From positions 682,001 through 746,000 of the forward strand of contig NC_020300.1 in assembly GCF_000341355.1 (NCBI RefSeq): 64,000 bases of DNA, written 5' to 3'. This document shows positions 49,701-59,643 of the stretch, one piece after another (position 1 is the first letter of the stretch; each line of letters begins with the position of its first letter). Source of the stretch: Bartonella australis AUST/NH1. GTDB lineage: Bacteria > Pseudomonadota > Alphaproteobacteria > Rhizobiales > Rhizobiaceae. The notes below the pieces were generated by a model. It saw only the letters and a program-made list of their open reading frames with translations, searched no databases and had not been told where the DNA came from. The translations under genes and the position numbers were made by a program.

Positions 49701-51568
49701 GCGTCTGAAGTATTTTGTGTCAGTGTATCAATATGATGCTTCATAGTATCGGCGATTTTATCTTTTTCACCGTCAAGCATATCTGCCATTAGATCTCTTT
49801 GATCAGAGAGTTGTGATTTGAAATCCTGAAAGCGCTCTTGTATAACATCAATGACCGCATTGTCGACATTTTTAACTTCCTCTTTCAGCGCCTCTTTACT
49901 TTTATCAATCGCAGACAGGATAGTGTCGTGGCCGCTTGTAAACACATCAGCAATATTAGCAGTTTTTTCTCTAAGATTTGCATCAATTTGCGAGATATGG
50001 TTTTCCAAAAATTCGCCAAGTTTTTCAGCATTATCTTCCAAAGCTTGGCTACGAGAGGCGAAAGATTCTACAATAGAATCACTATGCTTTTTGAGGGAAA
50101 GGTCGACAGTTACCAGACGGTCTTCAAAGGCTTTAATTGCTTCGGAGGTTATATTATCAAAAGTAGACGAGAGCTTATACGCTTTCTCATCGAGTTTTAT
50201 GACCTTTTCGTCAAAATCTTGCAATGACTGATTGCTGCGATCGACAATTGCCTCATCCAGCGTTTTAAATTGTTCATCGACTTTAGATAAAGTTTTATCT
50301 GCTTCAGTTTGTATATGCGTTGTAATTTTGCCGATATGCATTTCGGCTTTAACAACCATTTCTTTGAAGGCCTCTTCTAATTGTTTTTCATTATCACCAA
50401 AACGTTCCGAAAAATTATTAAAGTTTTCTCCTAATTTGTGAAAAAATTCTATATTTTTTTGCTGAATCTGTTCTGCTGTTTCATTAAATTTTTCAATGAG
50501 CTGATTTGTTGTTCCATCGCCCGCGTAAGAGAGTTTACTGACAAGATCCTCTCCCTGTTTTTGCAAAGTTTGGGAAAGGGTCTGCGCAAATTTTTCGATA
50601 TTAGCCGCAATTTTCGACGTAACGAGGCCAAATTCATCATTCAGTTGTTTTTGCGTTCCTTGAATTGTTGATTGCACACGATCAGCATGATTTAAAATCG
50701 CTATGCGCTCGTTATTCAATCCTTTAATTAACGTATGAATACGCGATTCATTCTCAATATAGGCTCGTTCAAGATTATTAACTTCCCCTTGTATAATAGC
50801 TTCAAGTTCGACGGCCCGCCCAAGGGTGCGCTCAATTTCCTCGTTCATCGCGGCTACTTCTTCACGAATAGTTTGCCCTATAACGGCGGCTTGTTTTTCA
50901 GGCGCGTTTTGCAATCCACCAAGGCGCTGTGCGGCGTTTATCATAAAAACGGCAACATTGCGTAATTCATTTGAGCGTTTTGTTAATTGGGCAAATCCCC
51001 AAGACATAAGGATAGGAATCGCTGTCCCCGCTATTACGGCTAACCCCGTAGGCGATGTAACAAAGGAAATTATGTTAGCTAAAGAGTTTAGTTCAATAGG
51101 AGCTAGCTTATGGGCAACGACAGCACCTCCTGTCGCCCATAAAGCACTAAAAGCTGTTGTAGTCCAATAAATTCGAGAGACAGAAGTTTGTTTTAATGGT
51201 CCAAAGTTTAAGGGAGATGTTACATCATCGTTGGCAGGAAGAGGGAGCGCGGGCAATAATGTATCATGCACAGTTCCGCCAGAAAATTCGTGTGTAGATT
51301 TTTGATCAAAAATCTGTTTAACGACAGATTCATCAACAACAGCATCATTATGAATATCGGGGATAGGGGCTAAAACGTCGTTTTCAATAAGAATCTCCTC
51401 TTCTGCTGTTGCAATTTTTTGTATCAAATCATCTACATTGATGAGATTCGCAGAATCATTTGGCGATATTGTTTCGATCGCGGCATCGCCAAAGTCGCGG
51501 TTCATCGCTTTTTCGAGAGCTTCCTCAACTTCAACTTCAAACATTTGTAATTCAGTTCTGCGTGCCAT
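46754..51568 (-). CDS. Very large membrane-anchored coiled-coil protein, function unknown
   Basis: A 1,604-residue protein. Residues 1-130 are acidic and likely cytoplasmic. Two hydrophobic helices follow (about 133-153 and 165-192). A rod of about 1,200 residues then follows, rich in Gln, Glu, Ser and Thr with heptad-like spacing and short motifs (for example SFEDHTEILKNTLSQSSDTF) resembling methyl-accepting or apolipoprotein-type helices. The conserved C-terminal domain (about 1,480-1,604: AAVELWGNYQRGQKNIMIER, VNQYIVDFEKLLNDVSRKAK, TGKVYTMLAHASGR) is shared with rhizobial proteins annotated 'kinesin-like' (no motor motif is visible). A 120-bp tandem duplication lies at residues about 737-816. 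It could be a scaffold at the envelope. No enzymatic motif was found. Confidence 0.85.
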   Translation of the reverse strand: MARRTELQMFEVEVEEALEKAMNRDFGDAAIETISPNDSANLINVDDLIQKIATAEEEILIENDVLAPIPDIHNDAVVDESVVKQIFDQKSTHEFSGGTVHDTLLPALPLPANDDVTSPLNFGPLKQTSVSRIYWTTTAFSALWATGGAVVAHKLAPIELNSLANIISFVTSPTGLAVIAGTAIPILMSWGFAQLTKRSNELRNVAVFMINAAQRLGGLQNAPEKQAAVIGQTIREEVAAMNEEIERTLGRAVELEAIIQGEVNNLERAYIENESRIHTLIKGLNNERIAILNHADRVQSTIQGTQKQLNDEFGLVTSKIAANIEKFAQTLSQTLQKQGEDLVSKLSYAGDGTTNQLIEKFNETAEQIQQKNIEFFHKLGENFNNFSERFGDNEKQLEEAFKEMVVKAEMHIGKITTHIQTEADKTLSKVDEQFKTLDEAIVDRSNQSLQDFDEKVIKLDEKAYKLSSTFDNITSEAIKAFEDRLVTVDLSLKKHSDSIVESFASRSQALEDNAEKLGEFLENHISQIDANLREKTANIADVFTSGHDTILSAIDKSKEALKEEVKNVDNAVIDVIQERFQDFKSQLSDQRDLMADMLDGEKDKIADTMKHHIDTLTQNTSDAEKIFVNNIQIVNQHAETHATNIAHCTEKLQEVVTQSCETIKEAIEVQAQNIDIRADALRDSLAINSFSLNEVLAGQARTLEQRVETIHDLITKSDIHIDTALKQQMDFVESAIVNNNETITEAVQQHIKSFEDHTEILKNTLSQSSDTFFGALVNNNETITEAVQQHIKSFEDRTEILKNTLSQSSDTFFGALEVRIGSFDETLEGRTRQIFERADILEKTLSEKLGRVCDTIEVQTSIIGERSDDLKASIILGNEHSETIQKALEASVDDIRTTLGNSVDMVTDNVRNEAMRTSDVFSSTGEQMLLSLRNETDKVQERLVDISEKLALVIADQAKKSEDSILSISNKFISSFSDVASEAENVISESGNRIVTNVEQTVSEISEKVLSALAEQTTYTTEAFTMAGTNAQTLINEVVHTSTTAIEQLLNERSNILHQSMQEFKNNLGCQLADVSNCLEEARDQTTGQISEHVEHLAELTDYLNQAAQNTTESIEHLTQHVSKQLSLSAQEAEQRICAQNEALINTLTQTNSETVQTMNTVKKDIVDNISTIIEQLNQSTYNICENSNILISAVQNIDGQFSETANNFLESTNQVAENLSASGQALNSNVEILQWLSKNTFEQINCIMSKFSEHAQTLSEAVRALEQSENTLNVTLEEKQSTLSMLSDTLIAKSDEVSELIKHYENSLNLAFERTDKNTRDSTQLLHQTLNQLINESSARFSGATENIRRSADEIRLELSKINDDINQGVQALPEKTKETMDTVRHALNEQITALKDLASVVQNNSHISKKDPLTSVFSTPLTSSKNNASAPENIKKIVPPKPIRQQDQETVKPSKWVSNLLARASHEETLCEERYDIPSPPPTQMKPRTVSGSLNSLATDILNAVNHDAAVELWGNYQRGQKNIMIERLYSLNGKMIFEMVKKKYMSDANFRRSVNQYIVDFEKLLNDVSRKAKDTGLIQKYLVSNTGKVYTMLAHASGRIQ
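49122..49361 (-). repeat. Tandem 120-bp in-frame duplication inside the coiled-coil gene
   Basis: Copies 49122-49241 and 49242-49361 differ at about six positions, nearly all silent or conservative (one His/Arg change in EDHTEI vs EDRTEI). Each encodes 40 residues beginning VNNNETITEAVQQHIKSFED. The period being a multiple of 3 keeps the frame. The near-identity shows that the duplication is recent. Confidence 0.9.
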
Positions 51569-52218
51569 ACTCGCCTCATACTTTAACAGACAGAGAAGAA
51601 ATTTTTTCTGGTATTTTTGATATATTAGCCGTTAATTGTTTATAAAGGAATATGTTTTAGAATAAAAGTTTTAAACTTATCAATATAAAGTTAACGCCAT
51701 CCTTGTTGCTGATTCAGAAATAGTATGAAATCCATTAAAACAATATGTTGGTGGATTTTATATATAAGATTATAGCTAAGGTAAACTATTGTACTAGTTT
51801 TACTGCTATAAGTTTGGCCTAATGGCAGTGTCGCGGGCCTAAATGTCTAATAAGGACCATTACGATTGTGCGGAGTGCTTTAGCGCTTTTTAGTTGAGGA
51901 GCGGTTATTTATATCGTCTCGTAAGTGAAATATATGCGATTTTTTTTACTTTAAAAAAGCATTGTATGCGTCGGCGTCTTCTGCGTAAAAATAGAAAGGC
52001 CGATTTTAAAATACAATAATCAGTAAAAACAGGTGCTGAGGAGTTTCGTATTTAATGTTTACTCTTATTTCTGTATAATGCTTAATCCCAGAATAGTAAT
52101 TTTTTACCGAGCGACATTTTATTAAATTTCTAATGCCAGCGCGTTGACAATTTGCTATTTTTCAGTCGATATGCGTTTATGAATATCCCATGTAATCCGA
52201 GGTAAAGGTATAGAAATA
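51569..52218. other. Intergenic region between the coiled-coil gene and hfq
   Basis: About 650 bp between divergently oriented genes. No open frame with a recognisable product. In rhizobia trkA usually lies upstream of hfq; I looked for a remnant and could not support one. The region must hold the promoters of both flanking genes. Confidence 0.4.
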
Positions 52219-52458
52219 ATGGCAGAACGATCGCAGCACCTGCAAGATGCGTTTTTAAATACAGTTCGAAAGCAAAAAATTTCTCTTACAGTTTTCCTTG
52301 TGAACGGCGTTAAATTAACTGGTATGGTAACGTCGTTTGACAATTTTTGTATTCTTTTACGTCGTGATGGGCACGTACAACTGGTCTATAAGCACGCCAT
52401 CTCCACGATCATGCCGGGGCAAGCCGTGCAGATGTTTGAAGCTGAAGGGGCCGAATAG
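52219..52458 (+). CDS. hfq: RNA chaperone Hfq
   Basis: Hexameric Sm-like protein that pairs small RNAs with mRNAs. It has 79 residues. Sm1 is [20 protein letters not shown] and Sm2 includes [10 protein letters not shown], with QHLQDAFLN at the N-terminus. The C-terminus is short (QMFEAEGAE), as in rhizobia. The GAGGTAAAG leader is a clear ribosome-binding site. hflX follows after 56 bp, the conserved hfq-hflX pair. Confidence 0.96.
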   Translation: MAERSQHLQDAFLNTVRKQKISLTVFLVNGVKLTGMVTSFDNFCILLRRDGHVQLVYKHAISTIMPGQAVQMFEAEGAE

Positions 52459-52514
52459 AAAGGCCGTTTTCCAAAGATTTTTGTCTTTTTTAAAATTGCC
52501 GTTTAAATTATATC

Positions 52515-53858
52515 ATGATGGATGAAAATAAAAGGTCTGAGAAATTTATTTCGCAGATTGCGGAGCGGGTGCGCGCTGTTGTTTTTGTACCGGTCTATAA
52601 TGGGCAGGGGAGTAAAGAAATTTTAGGTGAACGTTCAATTGCTTCTCGGGTGAAGGAAGCAGTAGGGTTAGCGTGCGCTATTAAGCTGAATGTTGTTCAT
52701 CATGAAATTATTAATATCACTACGCCACGTCCCTTAACTTTCTTTGGGGCGGGCAAGGTAGACACGTTTGCTGATTATATAAGTAAGCACCGTATTGCAC
52801 TCGCGATTGTAGACCATTGTCTTACACCTGTGCAGCAGCATAATTTAGAAAAATCGTGGAATTGCAAGGTCATTGATAGAACAGTTTTAATTCTCGAAAT
52901 TTTTGGCGATCGTGCGCGGACAAAAGAAGGGGTTCTGCAAGTTGAACTGGCGCATTTATCTTATCAAAAAAGCAGACTTGTTCGCAGTTGGACACATTTG
53001 GAAAGGCAACGCGGTGGCCGTGGTTTTTTAGGTGGTCCTGGTGAAACTCAAATCGAAGCGGATAGACGCCTTTTACAAGATAAAATCACTCGTATCCGCC
53101 GCGAATTAGACACTATTGTGAAAACGCGTTCCCTTCATAGAGCAAAGAGAAAAAAGACGCCTCACCCCGTCGTCGCTTTAGTGGGATACACCAATGCAGG
53201 AAAATCAACGCTTTTCAATTATTTAAGTGGTGCAAATGTCTTAACAAAAAATATGCTGTTCGCAACACTTGACCCAACTTTACGTAAAATTATTCTTCCT
53301 CATGGGCAAACTATCCTTTTATCTGACACTGTGGGTTTTATCTCTGATTTACCCACACATTTGATTGCGGCTTTCAGAGCAACCCTCGAAGAAGTGGTTG
53401 AAGCTGATTTAATTCTCCATGTGAGAGATATGTCTGATCCTGATCATCGTGCTCATAGCCAAGATGTTTTAGAAATACTTTCAAGTCTTGGCGTTGATAT
53501 TGGTGATACAGACCGTATTTTGGAGGTTTGGAATAAGATTGATATATTGGATAAACACACCCTGAGCGTTTTGCGAACAAGCGCGAAAACATCCTTAAAT
53601 CCAGTGCTAATGGCGTCAGCGCTCACTGGTGAGGGGCTGAAACAGTTGTTAATGGCAGTTGAAGCGCGAATTTCTGGTGAAACGCAAAGTTTTGAACTTA
53701 TTTTAAAGCCTAATGAGATGTGGCTTATTGACTGGTTTTATAAAAATTCTGGCAAAATAGAGCAAGAAAGCCACTATGACGGTTCTATTACCATTAAAGC
53801 AGTATTAACCAACGAAGCAAGAAAGCGCTTAGAATATATCAAATGCAAAATAAATTAA
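52515..53858 (+). CDS. hflX: GTPase HflX
   Basis: Ribosome-associated GTPase that rescues stalled or stress-inactivated ribosomes, 447 residues. The N-terminal domain has PRPLTFFGAGKVDTF and QVELAHLSYQKSRLVRSW. The middle glycine-rich linker is RGGRGFLGGPGETQIEADRR. G1 is GYTNAGKSTLFNYLSG, the switch region FATLDPTLRK, G3 DTVGF and G4 NKID. The ATG at 52515 starts MMDENKRSEK. Paired with hfq as in most proteobacteria. The next gene in rhizobia is usually mazG, which is not present here. Confidence 0.95.
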   Translation: MMDENKRSEKFISQIAERVRAVVFVPVYNGQGSKEILGERSIASRVKEAVGLACAIKLNVVHHEIINITTPRPLTFFGAGKVDTFADYISKHRIALAIVDHCLTPVQQHNLEKSWNCKVIDRTVLILEIFGDRARTKEGVLQVELAHLSYQKSRLVRSWTHLERQRGGRGFLGGPGETQIEADRRLLQDKITRIRRELDTIVKTRSLHRAKRKKTPHPVVALVGYTNAGKSTLFNYLSGANVLTKNMLFATLDPTLRKIILPHGQTILLSDTVGFISDLPTHLIAAFRATLEEVVEADLILHVRDMSDPDHRAHSQDVLEILSSLGVDIGDTDRILEVWNKIDILDKHTLSVLRTSAKTSLNPVLMASALTGEGLKQLLMAVEARISGETQSFELILKPNEMWLIDWFYKNSGKIEQESHYDGSITIKAVLTNEARKRLEYIKCKIN

Positions 53859-54355
53859 GATATTTTTATAATATACTTAAGTAACTATTGATATAGTTGT
53901 GTCTTTAGGCCATTTCAAAAAAAATACTTTACTTGAGAATGTATTCAATTTTTCTTTTAATAACAATATGACCAATTATACTAAAAAGAATAAAACTGAA
54001 TTTTTAGTAAGAGCTTGTTCATGGACAGAATGTGGCGACTTTAATTATTTTTAGCTAAGCAGCCTGTGAACAAAACTATAAATTAGCATAAATTGTATAG
54101 TCGACGGGTTTTTAGAGTTGTAGTATCGTTTTAATACGGACACCGTCAGATGACGTGGATTCTATTTAAATTTTTGAGGCCTATCAACTAGATAATTTTA
54201 TATTAAGGTTGCGTGATCGGGGGTATTAATCATCTATTATAACAAAAATAGTTATTTTTATGCGGCATTGACGCACTCATTCAAATGATTGAGACTTTAT
54301 TTTAAGAGTGAAGAGATGTCCGCGGTTGGAGACCGGATTTCGGGGGTAATTCAAA
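53859..54355. other. Intergenic region between hflX and ctaA
   Basis: About 500 bp, AT-rich, with no gene that can be supported. A perfect short inverted repeat CGTCA-GA-TGACG lies near 54146-54157. The ctaA promoter should be in the last 150 bp. No mazG remnant was recognised. Confidence 0.35.
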
Positions 54356-55435
54356 ATGATAAAAAACAGACTGAGTAATGATGTTATTTTAACACCGCTA
54401 CGAAGACAAAATCGGAGACAAATTAGAGCGTGGCTTTATATTATTTTATTGCTGTGTTTGGCAATAGTTTTGGTGGGAGGGGCTACTCGTTTGACGGGAT
54501 CAGGATTATCAATAACCGAATGGAAACCAATCCACGGTGTGATTCCACCAATAGGTGTAGATCAATGGCAAGAAGAATTTCTAAAATATCAGCAAATAGC
54601 GCAATATAAGCTCCTTAACCGCGATATGACATTAAGCGCATTTAAAGCGATTTTTTGGTGGGAGTGGGGGCACCGCGTCCTTGGTCGTCTCGTTGGTCTC
54701 GTGGCTTTATTGGGTTTTATCTGGTTTTGGGCTACTAAATCTATTGAAAAAAAATTTTTTCTTAAACTTGTCGCTGTGCCAATTCTTATCGCCGTTCAAG
54801 GCGTCATCGGTTGGTGGATGGTGGCTTCAGGTCTTGGTCAAAGTGATTTGACAAGCGTTAGCCAATATCGTTTAGCTATTCATCTGTTGGCGGCATGCTT
54901 CGTTATTATTTTTGTCACTTATTTATCACGAGGTCTCGCAGAATATTCAGAAAAACCGGCGAAGAGGGCGGTTCAATATTTCGCAGGTTGGCTTGTTTTT
55001 CTTATTTTGACTGAGATTTATTTTGGTGCTTTAGTTGCAGGTCTTCACGCAGGTAAGGCTTACAATACATGGCCTTTTATGGATGGTCAGATCATTCCTG
55101 ATGGGTTATTGAGTTATAATCCGGTTTGGCTCAATTTTTTCGAAAATCCTTTAACAGTCCAATTTATTCACCGTTGTTTTGCTTATCTTTTATTTATTGC
55201 GGCGATTATTCATGCTTTGTACGTACAAAAAAACATTCCCAATTCGATTCACGCTCGTCGCGCACTTTTTTTGTGCGTTATTATAGTTTTTCAGGCACTT
55301 TTAGGTATTGTTACGTTGTTAAATGAAGTGCCAATAGGTTGGGGGCTTATTCATCAGAGCGTCGCGCTAGTAATATTGTGTTTTTCGGTTGTGCATTGGC
55401 GCGCAACAAAAGGGGCGTACCGTATCGTCGAATAG
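54356..55435 (+). CDS. ctaA: Heme A synthase (CtaA/COX15 type)
   Basis: Oxidises the C8 methyl of heme O to make heme A for aa3-type cytochrome oxidase. It has 359 residues and about eight transmembrane helices. Conserved His-bearing segments: ITEWKPIHGVIPP, EWGHRVLGRLVGL, YRLAIHLLAACFV, FIHRCFAYLLFI and LIHQSVALV. ATRLTGSGLSITEW is the family signature. The start ATG follows GGGGGTAATTCAAA. It converges on argC with 23 bp between stops. Intact. Confidence 0.95.
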   Translation: MIKNRLSNDVILTPLRRQNRRQIRAWLYIILLLCLAIVLVGGATRLTGSGLSITEWKPIHGVIPPIGVDQWQEEFLKYQQIAQYKLLNRDMTLSAFKAIFWWEWGHRVLGRLVGLVALLGFIWFWATKSIEKKFFLKLVAVPILIAVQGVIGWWMVASGLGQSDLTSVSQYRLAIHLLAACFVIIFVTYLSRGLAEYSEKPAKRAVQYFAGWLVFLILTEIYFGALVAGLHAGKAYNTWPFMDGQIIPDGLLSYNPVWLNFFENPLTVQFIHRCFAYLLFIAAIIHALYVQKNIPNSIHARRALFLCVIIVFQALLGIVTLLNEVPIGWGLIHQSVALVILCFSVVHWRATKGAYRIVE

Positions 55436-55458
55436 GAGATTTGCAATCAGGGATTATA

Positions 55459-56394
55459 TCAGTGATTTGAGAGCATTAGGTCGAGATTTTGAATAGCGGC
55501 TGCGGCCGCGCCTTTCCCTAAATTATCTAATACAGCGCACAAATTGAAGACGCCCTCGCTTTCGTTTCCAAAAATGAAAATTTTCATACCATCTTTGTGT
55601 ACTAAGCATTCTGGATCTAATTTAGTGAGTGTATTTGTTTCTTCTTGTGATGCGATTGATATGACGTTTTGGCCCTCATAGTGGGCGTTGAAAATTTCGC
55701 GTAAATCAGAGCAATTGGCTGATTTTGCGAAAAGATTACGATGAAGTGGAAGATTCACTATCATTCCTTGGGGAAAGTGGCCGACACTCGGCACAAAAAC
55801 GGGCGTGTGATTAATTTGTCCATAGGTTTTAATTTCTGGCACATGTTTATGCTTAAGATTAAGCCCATAAATAAAGTAATTTTCCTGACGAGAATCTTGC
55901 TCGCATTGTTTTTCCATTCGGGCAATCAATTGTCTGCCGCCGCCTGTGTATCCGGATATAGCATTAATTGATATTGGATAATAAGGTGTAAGTAAACCTG
56001 CTTCACGTAACGGCCGAAGTAAGCTGATTGCACCAGTAGGATAACACCCAGGGTTAGTAACATAGCGCGCCGTTTGGATGCGTTCTTTCTGTCCTGCCGT
56101 CATTTCGGGAAAGCCATAAATCCAGCCTGGTGTAATACGGTGCGCTGTCGAGCTGTCAATGATTCTGATTTTTTTATTATTTTTAAGCAATTTGACGGTT
56201 TTGCGCGCAACATCATCTGGGAGACATAAAATGGCAATATCAGATTGGTTGAAATAATCTTGCCGAAAAGTGATTTCGTGTCTATTTGCGTGAGGAATAG
56301 AGAGTAATTCTAAATCGGGACGCTTTATTAGGCGCTTTCGTATTTGCAGCCCGGTTGTGCCGTGTTCACCGTCGATAAATATTTTTGCCGCCAT
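55459..56394 (-). CDS. argC: N-acetyl-gamma-glutamyl-phosphate reductase, type 2
   Basis: NADPH-dependent reduction of N-acetylglutamyl-phosphate in arginine synthesis. It has 311 residues, the shorter type 2 form. GEHGTTGLQIRKRL is the nucleotide-binding start and Cys117 in NPGCYPTGAISLLRPL is the catalytic residue. INAISGYTGGGRQLI and VGHFPQGMIV are further family signatures. No other arg gene is in the window. The gene is intact, in contrast to the broken aroG. Confidence 0.94.
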   Translation of the reverse strand: MAAKIFIDGEHGTTGLQIRKRLIKRPDLELLSIPHANRHEITFRQDYFNQSDIAILCLPDDVARKTVKLLKNNKKIRIIDSSTAHRITPGWIYGFPEMTAGQKERIQTARYVTNPGCYPTGAISLLRPLREAGLLTPYYPISINAISGYTGGGRQLIARMEKQCEQDSRQENYFIYGLNLKHKHVPEIKTYGQINHTPVFVPSVGHFPQGMIVNLPLHRNLFAKSANCSDLREIFNAHYEGQNVISIASQEETNTLTKLDPECLVHKDGMKIFIFGNESEGVFNLCAVLDNLGKGAAAAAIQNLDLMLSNH

Positions 56395-56716
56395 TATATT
56401 GTCCCTGAGTTGATTTTTACTGTCGTATCAGACTTATAACATTGCATTTAGCTCCGGTCATTGAGTATTTCGGAATCATAATTTGCCTCACTCACGCAGA
56501 GCATATAGCCGCAATGATAAGTTAGGGGAATTTTAGGAAATTACCTCACGCCATTTTTATATATGATATGGTTAAAATTTTGTTGTTTAAGTAGGGAAAT
56601 GAGATAAATATTCTCCGTATTTGTGCTTTTTGAATTAAAATGGTTCTAAAGTAGTTTGTCTGTGGGGTGTGTTGTGTTATCGTTTAGTATTCTTTTTTAA
56701 TGTTAGGATACATTTT
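56395..56716. other. Intergenic region between argC and glyA
   Basis: About 320 bp between divergent genes, holding both promoters. I looked for a glycine riboswitch, found in some glyA leaders, and did not recognise one. An extended open frame upstream of glyA (from 56669) is not conserved coding sequence. Confidence 0.4.
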
Positions 56717-58018
56717 ATGACCGAAACGATGCGTGATTTACGGAATTCCTTTTTTAATAATAGCCTGCAATCTGTTGATCCTGCGGTGCGCGACGCTATC
56801 AACGGTGAGCTTGAACGTCAACGTTGCGAAATCGAGCTGATTGCATCAGAAAATATTGTTTCGAGGGCAGTTCTTGAAGCACAAGGGTCGATTCTTACTA
56901 ATAAATACGCAGAAGGTTATCCAGGGGATCGATATTATGGTGGTTGCCATTTTGTTGATTTGATTGAAGAATTGGCAATTGAACGAGCAAAAAAGCTTTT
57001 CGGTGCTGCTTTTGCAAATGTTCAGCCCAATTCTGGCAGTCAGATGAATCAGGCTGTATTTTTAGCTTTGCTCCAGCCTGGCGACATATTTATGGGGTTG
57101 GATTTAAATTCTGGAGGTCACCTTACCCACGGTTCATCTGTCAATATGTCAGGAAAGTGGTTCAATGCTGTCGCCTACGGTGTGCGCGAAGAAGATCAGC
57201 TTATCGATATGGAAGGTGTTGAGCGTCTTGCAAAGGAATATAGACCGAAGCTTATTATAGCAGGTGGGACTTCTTATTCTCGTTTATGGGATTGGAAGCG
57301 GTTTCTCGAGATTGCAGATGAAATTGGGGCTTACTTAATGGTCGATATGTCTCATATTTCAGGTTTAGTGGCTGGTGGCGTCCACCCTTCCCCCGTACCT
57401 TACGCTCATATTGTTACTACTACAACGCATAAATCGTTACGTGGCCCCCGTGGAGGCATGATATTGACGAATGATGAAGCTTTAGCTGGAAAAATTAACT
57501 CAGCGGTTTTCCCCGGTCTTCAAGGTGGTCCTTTAATGCATGTCATCGCTGCTAAAGCGGTCGCTTTAGGCGAAGCATTACAACCTTCTTTTAAAGATTA
57601 CGCCGCCAATGTAGTTGCTAATGCTAAAACTTTGGCAAAGAAGTTGCAAGATAATAGATTCGATATTGTTTCTGGTGGTACGGATAATCATTTATTATTA
57701 ATTGATTTACGTTCCAAAAATTTGAAAGGGAAGTATGCAGCATCAGCTTTGGGACGCGCTAATATCGTTTGCAATAAAAATAGTGTTCCTTTTGATTCCG
57801 AAAAACCGTTTATAACTTCTGGTATTCGTTTAGGTACGCCTGCTACGACGACACGCGGTTTTACGGAAAGTGAATTCATTCAGATTGCGGATTTTATTTC
57901 GGAAATTCTTGACGGTTTGAGGATAGCAAAGAGCGATGAGGAAAATGCTTCTGTTGAAATAGCCGTCAAGCAAAAGGTGAAAAATATGACAGATAATTTC
58001 CCTATTTATTCTTATTAG
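56717..58018 (+). CDS. glyA: Serine hydroxymethyltransferase
   Basis: PLP enzyme converting serine + THF to glycine + methylene-THF, the main one-carbon source. I use the ATG at 56717 ([10 protein letters not shown]), giving 433 residues; 16 upstream codons (from 56669) are not conserved. The PLP Lys239 is in [45 protein letters not shown] and the [14 protein letters not shown] segment are canonical. It heads glyA-nrdR-ribD-ribE-ribH-nusB, all on +, close-packed. Confidence 0.95.
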   Translation: MTETMRDLRNSFFNNSLQSVDPAVRDAINGELERQRCEIELIASENIVSRAVLEAQGSILTNKYAEGYPGDRYYGGCHFVDLIEELAIERAKKLFGAAFANVQPNSGSQMNQAVFLALLQPGDIFMGLDLNSGGHLTHGSSVNMSGKWFNAVAYGVREEDQLIDMEGVERLAKEYRPKLIIAGGTSYSRLWDWKRFLEIADEIGAYLMVDMSHISGLVAGGVHPSPVPYAHIVTTTTHKSLRGPRGGMILTNDEALAGKINSAVFPGLQGGPLMHVIAAKAVALGEALQPSFKDYAANVVANAKTLAKKLQDNRFDIVSGGTDNHLLLIDLRSKNLKGKYAASALGRANIVCNKNSVPFDSEKPFITSGIRLGTPATTTRGFTESEFIQIADFISEILDGLRIAKSDEENASVEIAVKQKVKNMTDNFPIYSY

Positions 58019-58040
58019 CACTTGTTGAGGTACAAAAAGG

Positions 58041-58523
58041 ATGCGCTGCCCTTATTGTCAATGTGAGGATACGCAGGTTAAGGATTCGCGTCCTGCGGAA
58101 GAGGGGGCGGTCATTCGCCGTCGACGTGTGTGTTCTATTTGTGGCGGCCGTTTTACAACATTTGAGCGTATTCAGTTGCGCGAACTTTTGGTCTTAAAAA
58201 AGAGCGGCCGTCGCGAATCATTTGATCGCGATAAATTAATGCGATCAGTTGATGTAGCAGTACGTAAACGTAATATCGATCCTGACCGTATTGAGCGGGC
58301 AATTTCCGGCATTGTACGTCAGCTTGAGAATTTAGGAGAACCTGAGATTGCCTCAAAAAAAATTGGGCATCTTGTAATGGAAGCATTAAAAGGCATAGAT
58401 GATATTGCTTATATCCGTTTTGCGTCAGTGTATCGGGATTTTCGCAATGCAAGTGACTTTCATGATGTTATAGATGAATTGTCAAAAAGCGCAGCGGATG
58501 CAGAATTTTGTTTTGATGAATGA
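58041..58523 (+). CDS. nrdR: Transcriptional repressor NrdR
   Basis: Zinc-finger and ATP-cone regulator of ribonucleotide reductase genes, 160 residues. The zinc ribbon is [18 protein letters not shown] with the second pair in CSICGGRF. The ATP-cone is about residues 49-139 ([20 protein letters not shown]). The TTTEER-type boundary is FTTFERIQL. Its stop overlaps the start of ribD. In this cluster its presence beside ribD is conserved across alphaproteobacteria. Confidence 0.95.
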   Translation: MRCPYCQCEDTQVKDSRPAEEGAVIRRRRVCSICGGRFTTFERIQLRELLVLKKSGRRESFDRDKLMRSVDVAVRKRNIDPDRIERAISGIVRQLENLGEPEIASKKIGHLVMEALKGIDDIAYIRFASVYRDFRNASDFHDVIDELSKSAADAEFCFDE

Positions 58524-59643
58524 AAAAAAAATACAAGATGACCGATTTATGGCAGCAGCTATCCGTTTAGCGGAGCGCCACGTCGGCCTCACCGGTGAAA
58601 ATCCTTCCGTCGGCGCGTTAATTGTGCGAAGCGATAATACAGGCGAGTCTATCGTGGGCTACGGCGTAACGGCCCCCGGGGGGAGGCCCCATGCTGAAGT
58701 GCAGGCTTTACGTATGGCCGGCCCATTATCCCGCGGCGCTACCGCTTATGTTACTTTAGAACCTTGCGCACATTATGGAAGAACGCCACCATGTGTAAAT
58801 GCTCTCATTGATTCAGGCATTTCACGAGTTGCCGTCGCTCTTACTGATTTAGATAAGCGAGTTTGTGGCCGTGGTATTGCTCGCTTGCGTGCAGCTGGTA
58901 TCGAAGTTGTTGAGGGGGTTTTAGCTGAAGAAGCTTTTGAAACGTTAAGCTCTTACTTATGTGTAAAGAAACTAAATCGATGTGAAGTTACGTTAAAGAT
59001 GGCGATCTCTGCAGATAATGGTTTGGGAAAAAAAAGACAAGGTAGGATAAAAATTAGTGGAGAAATTTCTCGTACATATACCCATACTTTGCGTGCTCAA
59101 AATGACGCCATTATGGTCGGTATCGGCACTATATTAGCTGATAATCCAGATTTAAGTTGCCGTTTACCAGGACTTGAAATGCGCTCACCTATACGCGTAA
59201 TTTTGGATACAGATTTACGTATTCCGATTGATGCAAAGGTTATCCAAACAGCGACAAGAATTCCAACATGGATTATTTGTGGTATGGATTTTTCAAAAGA
59301 AAGCAAAAAAATAGCACTGAAACAATGCGGCGTTTCTGTATATCCAGTGAAAGCTGATAATAATTTCATGCAGCCCCTTTCTATTTTAAAGTTGCTTCGT
59401 CTACATGGAGTCAACAGTGTTTTACTAGAGGGGGGAGCTGAAACAGCGGAGAGATTCTTAAATGCGGGTTGTGTAGATTATTTACTGTGTTTTTATACAT
59501 CGGTTATTTTGGGCGAAGACCGTGTAGAAGCTCCCGATCTCGAAATTTATATTTCAGGGTTTGATAAAATTGAAACAAAAATGTTAGGAAATGACCGTTT
59601 TTATAAATGGAGGCGTAAGACGCTATGTTCACAGGGATTGTGA
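58516..59643 (+). CDS. ribD: Bifunctional riboflavin deaminase/reductase RibD
   Basis: Second and third steps of riboflavin synthesis. The ATG at 58516 lies inside the last codons of nrdR (8-bp overlap), giving 375 residues. The deaminase part (about 1-145) has the zinc motif PHAEVQAL and [11 protein letters not shown]. The reductase part (about 150-375) starts [15 protein letters not shown] and has [19 protein letters not shown]. The C-terminal [18 protein letters not shown] loop is typical. The next gene, ribE, overlaps it by 19 bp. Confidence 0.94.
   Translation: MNEKKIQDDRFMAAAIRLAERHVGLTGENPSVGALIVRSDNTGESIVGYGVTAPGGRPHAEVQALRMAGPLSRGATAYVTLEPCAHYGRTPPCVNALIDSGISRVAVALTDLDKRVCGRGIARLRAAGIEVVEGVLAEEAFETLSSYLCVKKLNRCEVTLKMAISADNGLGKKRQGRIKISGEISRTYTHTLRAQNDAIMVGIGTILADNPDLSCRLPGLEMRSPIRVILDTDLRIPIDAKVIQTATRIPTWIICGMDFSKESKKIALKQCGVSVYPVKADNNFMQPLSILKLLRLHGVNSVLLEGGAETAERFLNAGCVDYLLCFYTSVILGEDRVEAPDLEIYISGFDKIETKMLGNDRFYKWRRKTLCSQGL

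Noticed and set aside
49838-50231. Overlapping 126- and 129-codon plus-strand frames opposite the coiled-coil gene
   Set aside because: They are antisense shadows of a long heptad-rich gene; two different frames being open at once is typical of such composition and neither has a credible start signal.
51569-52218. Remnant of trkA upstream of hfq
   Set aside because: Expected from rhizobial gene order, but no fragment with recognisable TrkA motifs could be read in any frame.
56395-56716. Glycine riboswitch before glyA
   Set aside because: The conserved paired aptamer pattern was not recognised; the leader is short and AT-rich.
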